DNA of 46,995 bases from Thermoplasmata archaeon (GCA_021818765.1 JAKATM010000002.1:1-46995); one strand, 5' to 3'; positions 1 through 9,062 are shown, counted from the stretch's first letter. The notes: generated by a model not told the origin, from the sequence alone. Translations and numbers: made by a program.

Positions 1-32
1 CCGATCTTTCAATCTCCTCCAACGGATTCAGA

Positions 33-485
33 ATGGTTAACGTTAGAAATGTTCAATCTGCTTCATTAATTGAAAAGGTCAGTGAAGAGCTGCAGAAAGA
101 CGACAGGATCAAGGTTCCTGAATGGGTTGATCTGCTTAAGGCAGGAATTCACAGGGAAAAGTCATGGACACAGCCTGACTGGTATCACAGGAGAATGGCC
201 TCGACCCTCAGAAAAGTTTACCTTAAAGGTCCCATTGGTATCTCAAGGTTGAGTGCTGAATATGGCGGTCGCGTGGATAGGGGATCACAGAAATACCATC
301 CAGCAAGAGGAAGCAGATTCATAGTAAGGCACATGCTTGAGGAACTCGAGAGGCTTGGATACGTGAAGAAGGACCAAAAGGGGAGATCAATATCGCCCAA
401 GGGAGAATCTTTCCTTTCGAAGGTATCGGCAGACATAGTAAAGAATCTGGTAGAAAAGGACGAGAAATTCAAAAAATTCATGTAA
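33..485 (+). CDS. rps19e: 30S ribosomal protein S19e
   Basis: This is a 150-residue protein of the archaeal/eukaryotic S19e family, a small-subunit ribosomal protein. Typical segments are visible: a basic tryptophan-rich N-terminal part (VPEWVDLLKAGIHREKSW, DWYHRRMAS), the glycine segment YGGRVDRGSQKYHPARGS, and a winged-helix-like tail LEELERLGYVKK. Length is normal for the family. The ATG at 33 gives the expected N-terminus. It leads a same-strand run with a PDCD5-type protein, L39e, L31e and aIF6. Only 32 bases of the window precede it, so its promoter and any upstream operon partner cannot be judged. Confidence 0.96.
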   Translation: MVNVRNVQSASLIEKVSEELQKDDRIKVPEWVDLLKAGIHREKSWTQPDWYHRRMASTLRKVYLKGPIGISRLSAEYGGRVDRGSQKYHPARGSRFIVRHMLEELERLGYVKKDQKGRSISPKGESFLSKVSADIVKNLVEKDEKFKKFM

Positions 486-520
486 ATACACGCACTGTTA
501 CATGGAGGAAGGTGAAGCTT

Positions 521-868
521 ATGGACTCTGACGACGAACTTGAAGAAATTAGACGCAGGAAAATGCAGGAACTTCAGAGATCAGCAGGCGATGAGCAGGC
601 CGTCGAGGAACAGAGAAGACGCGCCGAAATGGAGAAGGCAAGGAAGCAGCAGATACTCAGGCAGATCCTTACGCCGGAAGCCAGGGAGCGCCTGAGCAGG
701 GTAAGGCTAGTCAAGCCGGAGCTTGCCGAAAATGTGGAAAACCAGCTAATCCAGCTTGCTGGAATGGGCAGGGTTAACAGGATGATCGGAGACGAGGAAG
801 TAAGGGAGATACTTGATAAACTCACGGCGACAAAGAGAGAATCAAAGATAGAGTGGCGGGGAAAATGA
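521..868 (+). CDS. PDCD5 family DNA-binding protein
   Basis: This small, highly charged helical protein (115 residues from ATG 521) belongs to the PDCD5/TFAR19 family. The features are an acidic start ([15 protein letters not shown]), a long charged helix, the core [19 protein letters not shown], and the segment [16 protein letters not shown]. Archaeal members are described as DNA-binding proteins of unclear role and are commonly encoded next to S19e. The ORF track starts at GTG 512. I prefer ATG 521 because the purine-rich SD-like GGAGGAAGGTG at 504-514 is well placed for it and the family usually begins with the acidic helix. The stop overlaps the start of the L39e gene (ATGA), indicating translational coupling. 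Confidence 0.93.
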   Translation: MDSDDELEEIRRRKMQELQRSAGDEQAVEEQRRRAEMEKARKQQILRQILTPEARERLSRVRLVKPELAENVENQLIQLAGMGRVNRMIGDEEVREILDKLTATKRESKIEWRGK

Positions 869-1020
869 GTAGAAATAAGGAAACAGCCAGAAAAATAAGG
901 TTGATGAAAAAGGTCAGAAGTAATAGAAGGGTGCCTGGTTGGGTAATGATGAAAACCAACAGGAAGCTCACGCAGAACGACAAGAGACGACACTGGAGGA
1001 GAAACTACCTTAAACTGTAG
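865..1020 (+). CDS. rpl39e: 50S ribosomal protein L39e
   Basis: This 51-codon gene was too short for the ORF track. It starts at ATG 865, overlapping the PDCD5 stop codon by 3 nt, and ends at TAG 1018-1020. The product is very basic and has the L39e pattern: [16 protein letters not shown] at the start, [11 protein letters not shown] in the middle and [11 protein letters not shown] at the end. L39e is normally 50-51 residues and lines the large-subunit exit tunnel. Its position directly before L31e and aIF6 is the usual archaeal order. Confidence 0.95.
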   Translation: MSRNKETARKIRLMKKVRSNRRVPGWVMMKTNRKLTQNDKRRHWRRNYLKL

Positions 1021-1030
1021 GTGAAATGAC

Positions 1031-1300
1031 ATGGCAGACGAAGATGTAACAGCAGAAATTCTAATGAATATCCCGCTCAGGGACGCGAAGGACTCCCCAG
1101 TAACAAGAAGGGCAGACACGGCAGTCTCAATAATCAGGAATCACGTAGCAAGACACTCCAAGACACCCATCGAGGATGTCTGGATCGATCCGAAGGTTAA
1201 CGAAAAGATCTGGGAACATGGCCGTAAAAAGATATCTTCTAGCATTTCCGTCAAGGTGATCAAACTACAGGACGGGACAGCCGAGGTAATATTTCCCTGA
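1031..1300 (+). CDS. rpl31e: 50S ribosomal protein L31e
   Basis: This 89-residue protein matches L31e, a large-subunit protein near the tunnel exit. Family features are NIPLRDAKDSPVTRRADTAV (basic strand-helix), the segment DVWIDPKVNEKIWEHGRKK and a C-terminal strand ending TAEVIFP. An AGGTGA SD-like sequence lies just before ATG 1031. The gap to L39e is 10 nt, and the next gene, aIF6, starts 2 nt after its stop, so co-translation is likely. Confidence 0.95.
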   Translation: MADEDVTAEILMNIPLRDAKDSPVTRRADTAVSIIRNHVARHSKTPIEDVWIDPKVNEKIWEHGRKKISSSISVKVIKLQDGTAEVIFP

Positions 1301-1302
1301 AA

Positions 1303-1956
1303 ATGATTGAAAAGTTCAGTGCGCTTAGCAGCGATTTTATTGGAGTCTACATGCGCGCATTCGATGACATCACTTATATTCCTGCCCCGATGAGCAGCGA
1401 ATCTGAATCCGAGGTGGGCAGGATACTCGGTACCGAAACGCAGAGAGTCATGCTTGCCAATTCTTTTCTGATTGGTTCCATGATGACTGGCAACAGCAAT
1501 GGCATGATATTGAGTGCAATGGCCGATCAGGACGACATAAAGAAGGCAAGCGGGTCGAGAAACATTCTTGTGCTTAAGGACAAGGTGAATGCAATCGGAA
1601 ATGACATTGTGACCAACGATCATGCAGCGATAATCCACAGGGGATTCTCGAAGACAAGCATAAAGAAAATTGAGGATTGCCTTGGCGTCGAAGTAATCAA
1701 AACGTCCATAGGTGGCATCAAGACCGTCGGAAGCGTTTCTGTGCTCACCAAAAAGGGCATGATTGTAACACCTACCGTAACGGAGGATGAACTTGAATTC
1801 CTATCAAATCTTTTCAAGGTCGAAGCAAAGCCAGGGACTGCGAACTTTGGCAGCATATACGTCGGCTCGTCAATAGTCGCAAACTCCACAGGTGTCCTGG
1901 TCGGAACCAAGAGCACTCCTATAGAGATAGGAAGAATAGACGAAGTACTTTCTTAA
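1303..1956 (+). CDS. eif6: Translation initiation factor aIF6
   Basis: This 217-residue protein is the archaeal homologue of eIF6, which binds the large ribosomal subunit and prevents premature joining of the subunits. The family consists of five pseudo-symmetric repeats. Signature pieces are FIGVYMRAFDD, NGMILSAMADQDDI, the segment NAIGNDIVTNDHAAIIH and NFGSIYVGSSIVANSTGVLVG. It is full length. It closes the translation operon. In many archaea L18a/LX, prefoldin alpha and ftsY follow, but here the next gene (Sua5) is on the opposite strand and ends 7 nt downstream. Confidence 0.95.
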   Translation: MIEKFSALSSDFIGVYMRAFDDITYIPAPMSSESESEVGRILGTETQRVMLANSFLIGSMMTGNSNGMILSAMADQDDIKKASGSRNILVLKDKVNAIGNDIVTNDHAAIIHRGFSKTSIKKIEDCLGVEVIKTSIGGIKTVGSVSVLTKKGMIVTPTVTEDELEFLSNLFKVEAKPGTANFGSIYVGSSIVANSTGVLVGTKSTPIEIGRIDEVLS

Positions 1957-1963
1957 CGCATTG

Positions 1964-2974
1964 TCAATGAATAGGAATGGATGCTTTCCTTATCCTGTTC
2001 ATGATCGCAAGGCCAATGCCTGATTCCGGAAAACCATGTATGATGCCACTCTTATATGATCCCGAATCAAGTCTCCTGAATGCAGGGAATAGGTTCTTTG
2101 CGATTTCATAAAGATCTTTCTCTGTACCGAGCGTTATGCAATGCAATCCAATGGAGGAAGCCACCTCGTCGGAGCATATTATTCCCATGTCACCAGGAAG
2201 TTGCTCTTCAACGTAAGAGATGAAAGCACCCTTGTCCTCTATCCTGTACAGTGTTTTTCCGGGTGAATAGTGCCTGTATTTCATTCCAGGAGTTATAGGT
2301 TTGTCGACAGATTCGGCAGCCCGTGCGGCGGCAGAGACAAATATTCTGCCTAGAAGCGGCTCAAGATCCTCGACTCCTACCGCTCCTGGTCGTAGTATCT
2401 CATATCCACCCTCGACCTGCCTTAGGACAGTGCTTTCCATCCCGAAGAAGGTCTCCCCGGCATCCAGGATCATGTCGACTTTTCCATCGAGCTCTTCAAT
2501 CGCCTCCGCGGATGAAACGATGCTTGGCCTTGTTGAGATATTAGCACTAGGTGCGGAGATAGGAACTCCTGCGCTTTCAATAAGAGCAAGCGCGACAGGA
2601 TTTGCAGGCATTCTCGATCCTGCAGTTGGAAGGGAAGCTCTTGCAACAATGGATATTTTAGACGTTGATTCCAGGATGAACGTTACCGGCCCAGGCCAGA
2701 TATTCCTGGCAAATCTCTCTAGATCTGGAGGGACATGAACGTATTCCCTCATCATGTCGAGCGATGAAAAGTGGACTATGAGGGGGTTATCGGGAGGTCT
2801 TCCCTTTGCCCGGTAGATCTTCATAACGGAAGAGTCATTCGTTGCGTCCGCTCCGAGTCCGTATACCGTTTCCGTGGGAAAAACAACCGTGCCTCCGTTT
2901 CTGATGACTGAAGCTGCCCGTGCAATAATTGCAGGGTCCGGGTTGATCTGGTCAACCTTCCTTATTTCAGTCAT
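1964..2974 (-). CDS. sua5: Sua5/YrdC-type L-threonylcarbamoyladenylate synthase
   Basis: The product makes threonylcarbamoyl-AMP from threonine, bicarbonate and ATP, the first step of the t6A modification of ANN-decoding tRNAs. The N-terminal YrdC domain shows GGTVVFPTETVYGLGADA, KGRPPDNPLIVH and SAPSANIST. The linker PGMKYRHYSPGKTLY joins it to the C-terminal Sua5 domain, so this is the long (Sua5) form of about 340 residues. The ORF track begins at 3010. I prefer ATG 2974 (MTEIRKVDQ, 336 residues) because the longer version runs through the shared promoter with the divergent aminopeptidase. The alternative ATG 2989 cannot be excluded. Confidence 0.92.
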   Translation of the reverse strand: MTEIRKVDQINPDPAIIARAASVIRNGGTVVFPTETVYGLGADATNDSSVMKIYRAKGRPPDNPLIVHFSSLDMMREYVHVPPDLERFARNIWPGPVTFILESTSKISIVARASLPTAGSRMPANPVALALIESAGVPISAPSANISTRPSIVSSAEAIEELDGKVDMILDAGETFFGMESTVLRQVEGGYEILRPGAVGVEDLEPLLGRIFVSAAARAAESVDKPITPGMKYRHYSPGKTLYRIEDKGAFISYVEEQLPGDMGIICSDEVASSIGLHCITLGTEKDLYEIAKNLFPAFRRLDSGSYKSGIIHGFPESGIGLAIMNRIRKASIPIH

Positions 2975-2993
2975 TGTTTGCGATAGCATGCCA

Positions 2994-3001
2994 TAATTAA
3001 T
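2994..3001 (+). promoter_or_regulatory. TATA-like box of the M1 aminopeptidase gene
   Basis: The AT stretch TAATTAAT is centred about 28 nt upstream of ATG 3026, the spacing expected for a leaderless archaeal transcript. No SD precedes ATG 3026. Read on the other strand, the same box lies about 23 nt before the chosen Sua5 start, so it may serve both directions. Confidence 0.5.
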
Positions 3002-3025
3002 AGTATCCATGTGATATCAATCCTT

Positions 3026-5410
3026 ATGAAGATTGTAAGCTATGATCTGCACTTCAACTTCCAGAAATCCAGTGATTACATTAACGGAAAGGAGAAGATT
3101 TCCGCACACCTTAACGGAGAGAAGATTGAACTGGATGCAGTTGACACTAATATCAAAGGCATCAATATCAACGGAGAGCCCCAGAAGTTCAGCATGGACA
3201 GCAAGAAGGGCCTTGTAACAATTGAAGGCGACTTCAATGGACCGTGCGACATCGACATAGAATTTGTCTCCAAAGTGACGCACGCACTCAGGGGAATGTA
3301 CCGTGTTCGCCTCAACGATCATGAATTCCTGACAACAGACTTTGAACCTACCGGTGCCAGAAGACTTTTCCCCTGCATAGACAGGCCGCAGTACAAGGCA
3401 GAATTCCGTGTCTCCGTGCTGGTTGACAACGACCTTGATGCAATTTCCAATATGCCGATCCGCGGCACAACATCTGTGTCAGGCAGGAAGCAGATTGAAT
3501 TTGAGTCTACCCCTCCAATGTCCACATATCTATTCTACCTGGGCATAGGCAACTTCGATCATTTATCAGGAAAGCTTGGGAAGAAGGATGTAACACTCAT
3601 TGCGCCAAAAGGCACCCTATATTCCACGGATTTCCCGGTTAAGTCTGCAATAGCGAGCCTGAAATTCTATGAGAGCTACTTCGGCATTCCGTATCAGCTT
3701 CCGAAACTTCACCTTATATCTGTTCCAGACTATGCTGCCGGTGCCATGGAAAACTGGGGCGCTATTACTTTCAGGGAAAGATATGTCCAGGCGGCAAAGG
3801 ATACAAGCGCCGCAACTTTAAGCGCCATAGACGAGGTAGTGGCCCATGAACTTGCACACCAGTGGTTTGGAGATCTTGTCACGATGAAGTGGTGGAACGA
3901 TCTCTGGCTCAATGAGAGCTTTGCGACATTCATGGCATACAAGACCGTGAACAAGCTGCATCCGGAGTATGACATCCTTAATGATCTCATAGATTCCGAG
4001 AAGCGTGGCGCCCTGCTTGGCGATTCCCTTAGCAGTACGCATCCTATCGACGTGAACGTGGTGGAGCCTGAGGAGGTTTCACAGATATTTGACGAGATCA
4101 GCTACGGCAAAGGTGGAAACATACTCAGAATGCTGGAGAACTACCTTGGAGAAGAGGACTTCAGGTCCGGTATCAGATCATACCTGAAGAAATATTCTTA
4201 CAAGAATGCAGCGGGGAGTGATCTGTGGACAGAACTCGAAGCGGTCACAGGAAAGCCCGTATCCGAGATAATGAAGGCATGGATAATCAAGAAGGGATAT
4301 CCGACGATATCCGCAAAACTTCAAGGGTCGAAGATTAAGCTGCGCCAGGAGAAATTCACTCTTCTTGGCAAAACCGATGAAGAATTATGGCCCATCCCGC
4401 TGATTGTATGGAGAGAAAACTCGAAAGATGCACTACTTTTCGACAAGAGGGAAATAGAGATACCATCGAAGGAATTTATCAAGCTGGACTCCGGGAGTAC
4501 CGGGTTCTACCGTGTAGAGTATGACGGAGCACTCATGGAAAACATAACGAAGCATGTATCTTCATTAGGCATTCTTGACAGATGGGGAATCCTGAACGAC
4601 ATGACCGCGCTCTTCATGTCCGGGAGGAAAAGTTTCAAGGATTATCTTTCAGTGCTTGATTCAATGTCTAACGATAAGGAGCCTCTTGTAATGAATTCTA
4701 TTGCAGGTGATCTGTTTTCGCTATACACGATTGATCCAACAAATTCCGTACTAAAGGATAAATTGCGTAACTATCTCCAGAAATTCAACAAGACGCTTGG
4801 AGAACCCGCTAAGGATGAGAAGCACTCCCTAACGGTGACGAGAGGAAGCATCAGGACCATGCTAGTCCAGCTGGATAAGGAATATGCTAGCAAGCTGGCA
4901 AAGAACTTTTCCTCATATGACAGCTTTGATCCAAACCTGAGGAGATCTCTTGCTGTCGCATATTCGCTGACGGCGAATTCCGCAGCAGACATAATAGAAA
5001 AGATAAAGGCAACGAAGAGAGATGATGCCAGGCAGCACCTGATCTATGCACTTGGATTATCCAGGGGAGAGAAAAACTACACGGCCATGAAGAAGAGCAT
5101 TGACGAGGAGATAGTGCCAAGGCAGGACTCAATTACAGCCTTCGTTGCTGCATCCATGCAACCGGAAAACAGGAAGATTGTTTTTGACGACTATGACAAC
5201 ATCATGGCAACTATTGAAAAGATATTCACCGGTTCCGGTTATCTATCCAGGTTTATTGAAATAACGGCGCCCATACTCGGAATAGGAAGGGAAGAGGAAA
5301 TGAAGCGCGAACTATTCAGCGTGCATTATCCTGAGGCATCCACTGGTGTCAAGAAGGGGCTTGAATACCTTGACATAATGTCAAGAGCAAAGAGAAGCAT
5401 GCAAGCATGA
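3026..5410 (+). CDS. M1 family aminopeptidase (tricorn interacting factor F2/F3 type)
   Basis: This zinc aminopeptidase is about 794 residues long, the usual size for tricorn interacting factors F2/F3, which in Thermoplasma trim the oligopeptides released by the tricorn protease. The exopeptidase motif GAMENWG is near residue 238. The zinc site HELAHQWFGD is near residue 272, with the third ligand in NESFATFMAY near 295. The C-terminal half is the helical ERAP1-like domain. The ORF track starts at GTG 3011. ATG 3026 (MKIVSYDLHFNF) is preferred because the TATA-like box lies 28 nt upstream and the protein then starts like its family. No signal peptide is seen, so a cytosolic role in protein turnover is likely. 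Confidence 0.93.
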   Translation: MKIVSYDLHFNFQKSSDYINGKEKISAHLNGEKIELDAVDTNIKGININGEPQKFSMDSKKGLVTIEGDFNGPCDIDIEFVSKVTHALRGMYRVRLNDHEFLTTDFEPTGARRLFPCIDRPQYKAEFRVSVLVDNDLDAISNMPIRGTTSVSGRKQIEFESTPPMSTYLFYLGIGNFDHLSGKLGKKDVTLIAPKGTLYSTDFPVKSAIASLKFYESYFGIPYQLPKLHLISVPDYAAGAMENWGAITFRERYVQAAKDTSAATLSAIDEVVAHELAHQWFGDLVTMKWWNDLWLNESFATFMAYKTVNKLHPEYDILNDLIDSEKRGALLGDSLSSTHPIDVNVVEPEEVSQIFDEISYGKGGNILRMLENYLGEEDFRSGIRSYLKKYSYKNAAGSDLWTELEAVTGKPVSEIMKAWIIKKGYPTISAKLQGSKIKLRQEKFTLLGKTDEELWPIPLIVWRENSKDALLFDKREIEIPSKEFIKLDSGSTGFYRVEYDGALMENITKHVSSLGILDRWGILNDMTALFMSGRKSFKDYLSVLDSMSNDKEPLVMNSIAGDLFSLYTIDPTNSVLKDKLRNYLQKFNKTLGEPAKDEKHSLTVTRGSIRTMLVQLDKEYASKLAKNFSSYDSFDPNLRRSLAVAYSLTANSAADIIEKIKATKRDDARQHLIYALGLSRGEKNYTAMKKSIDEEIVPRQDSITAFVAASMQPENRKIVFDDYDNIMATIEKIFTGSGYLSRFIEITAPILGIGREEEMKRELFSVHYPEASTGVKKGLEYLDIMSRAKRSMQA

Positions 5411-5439
5411 TATAAAACATGCAAAAAATTCATACAATC

Positions 5440-5460
5440 TGCAAATTTGCATTTATAAAA
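5440..5460 (+). promoter_or_regulatory. Palindrome abutting a TATA-like box upstream of the DUF929 gene
   Basis: A perfect 12-bp palindrome TGCAAATTTGCA (5440-5451) runs directly into the TATA-like stretch TTTATAAA (5452-5459). The downstream start codon is ATG 5494. The palindrome covers the place of the archaeal BRE element, so a regulator bound there could help or block TFB/TBP. The box is seen in the sequence; regulation is inferred. Confidence 0.4.
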
Positions 5461-5493
5461 ATAATTTAATAGGAAATTTTGGTATCATATGCA

Positions 5494-6351
5494 ATGGCAG
5501 AGGAAAGTCACAAGCTCAAGCGATGGCTTCCTGTTATAGTCGCAGTTGTGATAGTTGCAGCTGGGCTGGGAGTTCCATATGGGCTAGGCATTGTAACTTT
5601 TATGCACGGCCAGAATACACAAAACAGGGCAAATGTTAAGCCTGTCACAATTCCATTTGGCAAGTTTTACGAGATTTCGAATGTAGACTATGCTCCTGCA
5701 TCACAGGTCAACGTCTATCTGTCATCATGGTATGGCTGCCCTATAGGCGCGGCAGATTCATGGATGCTCCTGGACTATTTTTCACAATACGTCAACATGT
5801 CATCCAACATTCAACTGAACAAGGCTCCTTTTGCAAACGATACTGCTGTTCCGGGCCTGCTTTTCAGGACGTTTTCATACGTTCACGCGGCAACAAATGA
5901 TTCCAGCAAGTTTACTGTAAACTTCTATCCATATTATCTGTACAACCTTTACCTCAATGCAACTGCCGACGGTTTGAACAATGTTGAAGGCGGAACTCCC
6001 ATCAACTCGAGCCAGCTCGTCTCTACCGGGCTTTCAGAACTCAACTTCTCCGGCATACCTGACCCGATCGTAAGGATAGTGCAGAACATCACTACCGTTG
6101 ATCGCCTGAGTGGAACCAATACATCCTCTGCTTTCCTTTATTCACCGCATAAGATAAACACCGTAATGGTCATAACCGGGCCGGGAGGGACCTGGATCCT
6201 CAATATGTATGTTATAGATCCCGGATCGCTTACCTCTTACACTCCGCAGTATATGCTTGATCACTATGCTACTATGCCTTCTGTAATTAGTGCAGAAGCA
6301 AGCTTCGCGTCCGCTATGTCTGATGCATCGTCTCCGCCTACCTGTGTTTGA
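5494..6351 (+). CDS. DUF929 family membrane-anchored protein
   Basis: The protein has about 285 residues. A short charged N-terminus (MAEESHKLKRW) precedes one hydrophobic segment (LPVIVAVVIVAAGLGVPYGLG), then a roughly 250-residue outward-facing domain rich in N-x-S/T sequons. The segment VYLSSWYGCPIGAADSWMLLDY is the hallmark I associate with DUF929, a family known mainly from Sulfolobales and Thermoplasmatales with no assigned function. Only two cysteines are visible, one in YGCPIG and one in the C-terminal PPTCV, so a thiol role is conceivable but unproven. ATG 5494 is chosen over TTG 5479. It sits between the aminopeptidase and the convergent tldE gene and is probably monocistronic. Confidence 0.8.
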   Translation: MAEESHKLKRWLPVIVAVVIVAAGLGVPYGLGIVTFMHGQNTQNRANVKPVTIPFGKFYEISNVDYAPASQVNVYLSSWYGCPIGAADSWMLLDYFSQYVNMSSNIQLNKAPFANDTAVPGLLFRTFSYVHAATNDSSKFTVNFYPYYLYNLYLNATADGLNNVEGGTPINSSQLVSTGLSELNFSGIPDPIVRIVQNITTVDRLSGTNTSSAFLYSPHKINTVMVITGPGGTWILNMYVIDPGSLTSYTPQYMLDHYATMPSVISAEASFASAMSDASSPPTCV

Positions 6352-6360
6352 TATGCCAGA

Positions 6361-7665
6361 TCAGAATGACTTGGATATGCTTACGTCACGCACATGGACA
6401 TAGGGCATAAAAGAAGAATGGATTTCCTGCCACCATTTGACATTCATCTGCTCCTTTGATACCTGATCTATGTTCATCAATATCCTTGGAATTTCATCAC
6501 TGATCCTTATTCCCCTGACGGATCCTGTTATCTCTCCATCCTCCACCGTGAAGATGCCGTCCCTTGGTACGGTCGAAAAGATGCCGTTTCTGTAATCCTG
6601 GAACCTTGTATACCAGGCATTCTTTATGAAGAGGCCGCTCTTCATTTCATGTAAAATGCTATCAAAGCTCTCTTTTCCAGGAAGCATGTTCAATTGCCAT
6701 GGATGCGGGGATATTACGCCTGCATTTCCCGTTGTCTTCGCCCCAAACTTTCTGGCGGTTGAAGTGGAGTGAAGATATGTCTTCAGCACACCGTTCTCAA
6801 TCATCGGAAGGCGTTTTGTCGGAGTTGCTTCCTCATCTACCTGGACAGCCGCATCCCCATTGAAGTTAAGAGGATCGTCGACAAGGTTAACAATGCTTGA
6901 AGCAACCTTCTGGCCTACCTTGTTCTCGAAGCAGCTCATGCCAGCATCGACACTGTATGCAGAGAAGAGAGACGATCCATAGGTCATGAGGTTCCCCACC
7001 AGGTATGGTGACATTAGAACATCATATTTCCCCGGCTTGCCCTCGGAAACCTTTCCGCCGAGTTTTGCAGTTTCTGACGCTTCCCGTCCCATCCTTTCGA
7101 GATCCTTTGTACTCCTCTTCGAATCAAAACCTAGATGGCAAGACTCCTGTCCCGTACCTTCCCCGACAAAGGAGCGAACCAGCAAGTGCAGACCACCCTC
7201 TGAATATTCAACCTCATTTATCTGAGTATCCAGATACACGGTCGAGAATTCATTGTAAACTAGGCCTGCGACTCTGTCAGAACCTGCATTTAAGGCAGAA
7301 GTCAGGACAGTAGAAGCCATATCATCTATGTTTAGATCAATCTTCTTGAATTTTCGGAGAGAACCGTAAGAGTGTTTCTTATCGCTCAGTCCCATGTAAT
7401 TAGTGTTCTCAGGCAGTGTGTTAAGGACCGAAACCGCCTTGTCTATCTCCTGCTCCGGCATTGCTACATTCGATATGGTGGTGGAAAATATCTTCCTTCC
7501 CCGTGATATAAAAATTGCGGCTGACTTCTCTGACCAGTGATTGAAGAGGTCTTTCGAGTCAGCAGAGAACCTGACCTGGTCAGTGTCAGTTACTGAGGTT
7601 GCGACGATGTACTCACTCAGATCCTTTTTTCTCAGTATTTTCAATATGTTTTCATTGAATTCCAT
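6361..7665 (-). CDS. tldE: TldE/PmbA family subunit of the TldD/TldE metalloprotease
   Basis: This 434-residue protein is the non-catalytic partner of TldD. In bacteria the TldD-TldE heterodimer degrades unfolded peptides and matures modified peptides. Visible family features are the segment GKYDVLMSPYLVGNLM, the run VDEEATPTKRLPMIENGVLKTYLHS, and the C-terminal strand region GIFTVEDGEITGSVRGIRISDEIPRIL. No HExxxH metal motif is present, as expected for TldE. It is the last gene of a tight minus-strand operon, 9 nt after tldD, with an SD-like GAGGTG before ATG 7665. Confidence 0.92.
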   Translation of the reverse strand: MEFNENILKILRKKDLSEYIVATSVTDTDQVRFSADSKDLFNHWSEKSAAIFISRGRKIFSTTISNVAMPEQEIDKAVSVLNTLPENTNYMGLSDKKHSYGSLRKFKKIDLNIDDMASTVLTSALNAGSDRVAGLVYNEFSTVYLDTQINEVEYSEGGLHLLVRSFVGEGTGQESCHLGFDSKRSTKDLERMGREASETAKLGGKVSEGKPGKYDVLMSPYLVGNLMTYGSSLFSAYSVDAGMSCFENKVGQKVASSIVNLVDDPLNFNGDAAVQVDEEATPTKRLPMIENGVLKTYLHSTSTARKFGAKTTGNAGVISPHPWQLNMLPGKESFDSILHEMKSGLFIKNAWYTRFQDYRNGIFSTVPRDGIFTVEDGEITGSVRGIRISDEIPRILMNIDQVSKEQMNVKWWQEIHSSFMPYVHVRDVSISKSF

Positions 7666-7674
7666 TCTTTCACC

Positions 7675-9060
7675 TCACTGTATGTACAGGTCCCTGAGCC
7701 TTGCATGCGGGCCACCCATCCAGACGTCCACTCCCTGTTCGGGATCACCCTTTCCGCATTGACCGGCAAAGAATTCCATGTCTCTCGCGACTGCATCAAT
7801 TGCTGAATAGAATTTTATCGTGTTTGTCTCTATTACGGGCCTTCTGATCTGTTCAGCAATCTTTCCGTTACTGATCCGGTAAGCCTCTTTTCCGACATAC
7901 TTTTCATTGAACCTGATATCGTCAATGTTCCACTCAGTGAAGTTCTTGACATAGACGCCTTCCTTCACGCCCTCCACAAGTTCCTCAAAACTGTAATCAC
8001 CCGGCTCAATGTATGTCGTGCTCATCCTGGGTAAAGGTTCCATGTTCCAAGATGATGATCTGCCTCCTCCATTCGGTTCCACTCCCTGCCTCGCGGCACT
8101 TTCCCTGTTGTGTATGAACTCGTCTGTATAGCCCTTCCTGTAAAGATATCTTTTTCGGGACATGATGCCTTCGTCATCGTATACATAGAAACCATAGCTT
8201 CCTTTCATTGATGGATCATCGATAACGCTCACCGCATCCGAACCGATCTTCATGGGTAGTTTTTTTCCGGTCAGAAATGACTCCCCTGCGAGTGCTCCCT
8301 CTCTTCCAACTATCCTGTCGTATTCGGTAGGATGACCGGCGGATTCATGTGCAACGATCCCAGAAATCTCAGGGCCGATTACAAGATCCATCTTTCCTGG
8401 TTTCATGTGATTCGCATGCATAGCTTTCTTTATTGCTCCGATATCGCCTGTTATTCTATCCTGAAGGTTCAATGTATCAAAATACTCATATCCACCGGTG
8501 GATCCGAATTCTCCTGTTGACTGCTCAAATTCGCCTGAATCAAGGATGCCAGCGAAATAGAAATAACTGACTCGTGAGAATTCTCCCCTGATCTGCGAGC
8601 CCTCGCTATTCATGAATGCCTGCTTCACCTTTCTGTCTGAAATGTAGTTCATTCTCACGCTTGCACCAAGAGTCTCCATAAGTGAGTCATTGTCCCTGAG
8701 CATTGAGATCTTATCATCCAGAGAAACATTATCGACCTTTTTTGATCCTGATACCACCCAATCCTTCTTCCCGTCGCTCTTCGTTACTATCCGGGACTTA
8801 CCCTGGACCATGGATCTCTTGACTGCAATGTCAAGTGCCTTCAGGAGTTCATCGAAGTTTTCAGAATTTGAGAAAGATATGGCTAGGGAATTGTTCAAGA
8901 CCCTCAGAGAGTAACCGGAAGATTTAGAATATGCTGCACCCTCAAATGACCCATTCCTGTAGGCAGCACCCGATCCTTCAAGCTCCATGAACCTGACTTC
9001 TGCATATCTGCTTTTCTTCTCTGCGGCATCAAGAAGCTTTTCACAGAACTCCCCTGACAT
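7675..9060 (-). CDS. tldD: TldD metalloprotease catalytic subunit
   Basis: This 461-residue protein carries the metal-binding motif HESAGHPTEYD near residue 238, the HExxxH signature of TldD. Further family segments are DLVIGPEISGIVAHE, the run DEGIMSRKRYLYRKGYTDEF and a glycine-rich NGGGRSSSW. It probably forms a soluble heterodimer with the TldE encoded 9 nt downstream and cleaves small unfolded or modified peptides. No modified-peptide biosynthesis genes are seen next to the pair. The gene starts 2 nt after the CBS-domain gene ends, so the two are surely cotranscribed. Confidence 0.94.
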   Translation of the reverse strand: MSGEFCEKLLDAAEKKSRYAEVRFMELEGSGAAYRNGSFEGAAYSKSSGYSLRVLNNSLAISFSNSENFDELLKALDIAVKRSMVQGKSRIVTKSDGKKDWVVSGSKKVDNVSLDDKISMLRDNDSLMETLGASVRMNYISDRKVKQAFMNSEGSQIRGEFSRVSYFYFAGILDSGEFEQSTGEFGSTGGYEYFDTLNLQDRITGDIGAIKKAMHANHMKPGKMDLVIGPEISGIVAHESAGHPTEYDRIVGREGALAGESFLTGKKLPMKIGSDAVSVIDDPSMKGSYGFYVYDDEGIMSRKRYLYRKGYTDEFIHNRESAARQGVEPNGGGRSSSWNMEPLPRMSTTYIEPGDYSFEELVEGVKEGVYVKNFTEWNIDDIRFNEKYVGKEAYRISNGKIAEQIRRPVIETNTIKFYSAIDAVARDMEFFAGQCGKGDPEQGVDVWMGGPHARLRDLYIQ

Positions 9061-9062
9061 AT

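Noticed and set aside
1-32. Possible gene on the minus strand at the left edge
   Set aside because: Only 32 bases are available and no start or stop context can be judged.
574-1119. 181-residue minus-strand ORF across the PDCD5, L39e and L31e genes
   Set aside because: It is the antisense shadow of three well-supported genes, and its serine/leucine-rich translation resembles no family.
2301-2738. 145-residue plus-strand ORF inside the Sua5 gene
   Set aside because: It is antisense to a conserved coding region with clear motifs, and its own sequence is low-complexity.
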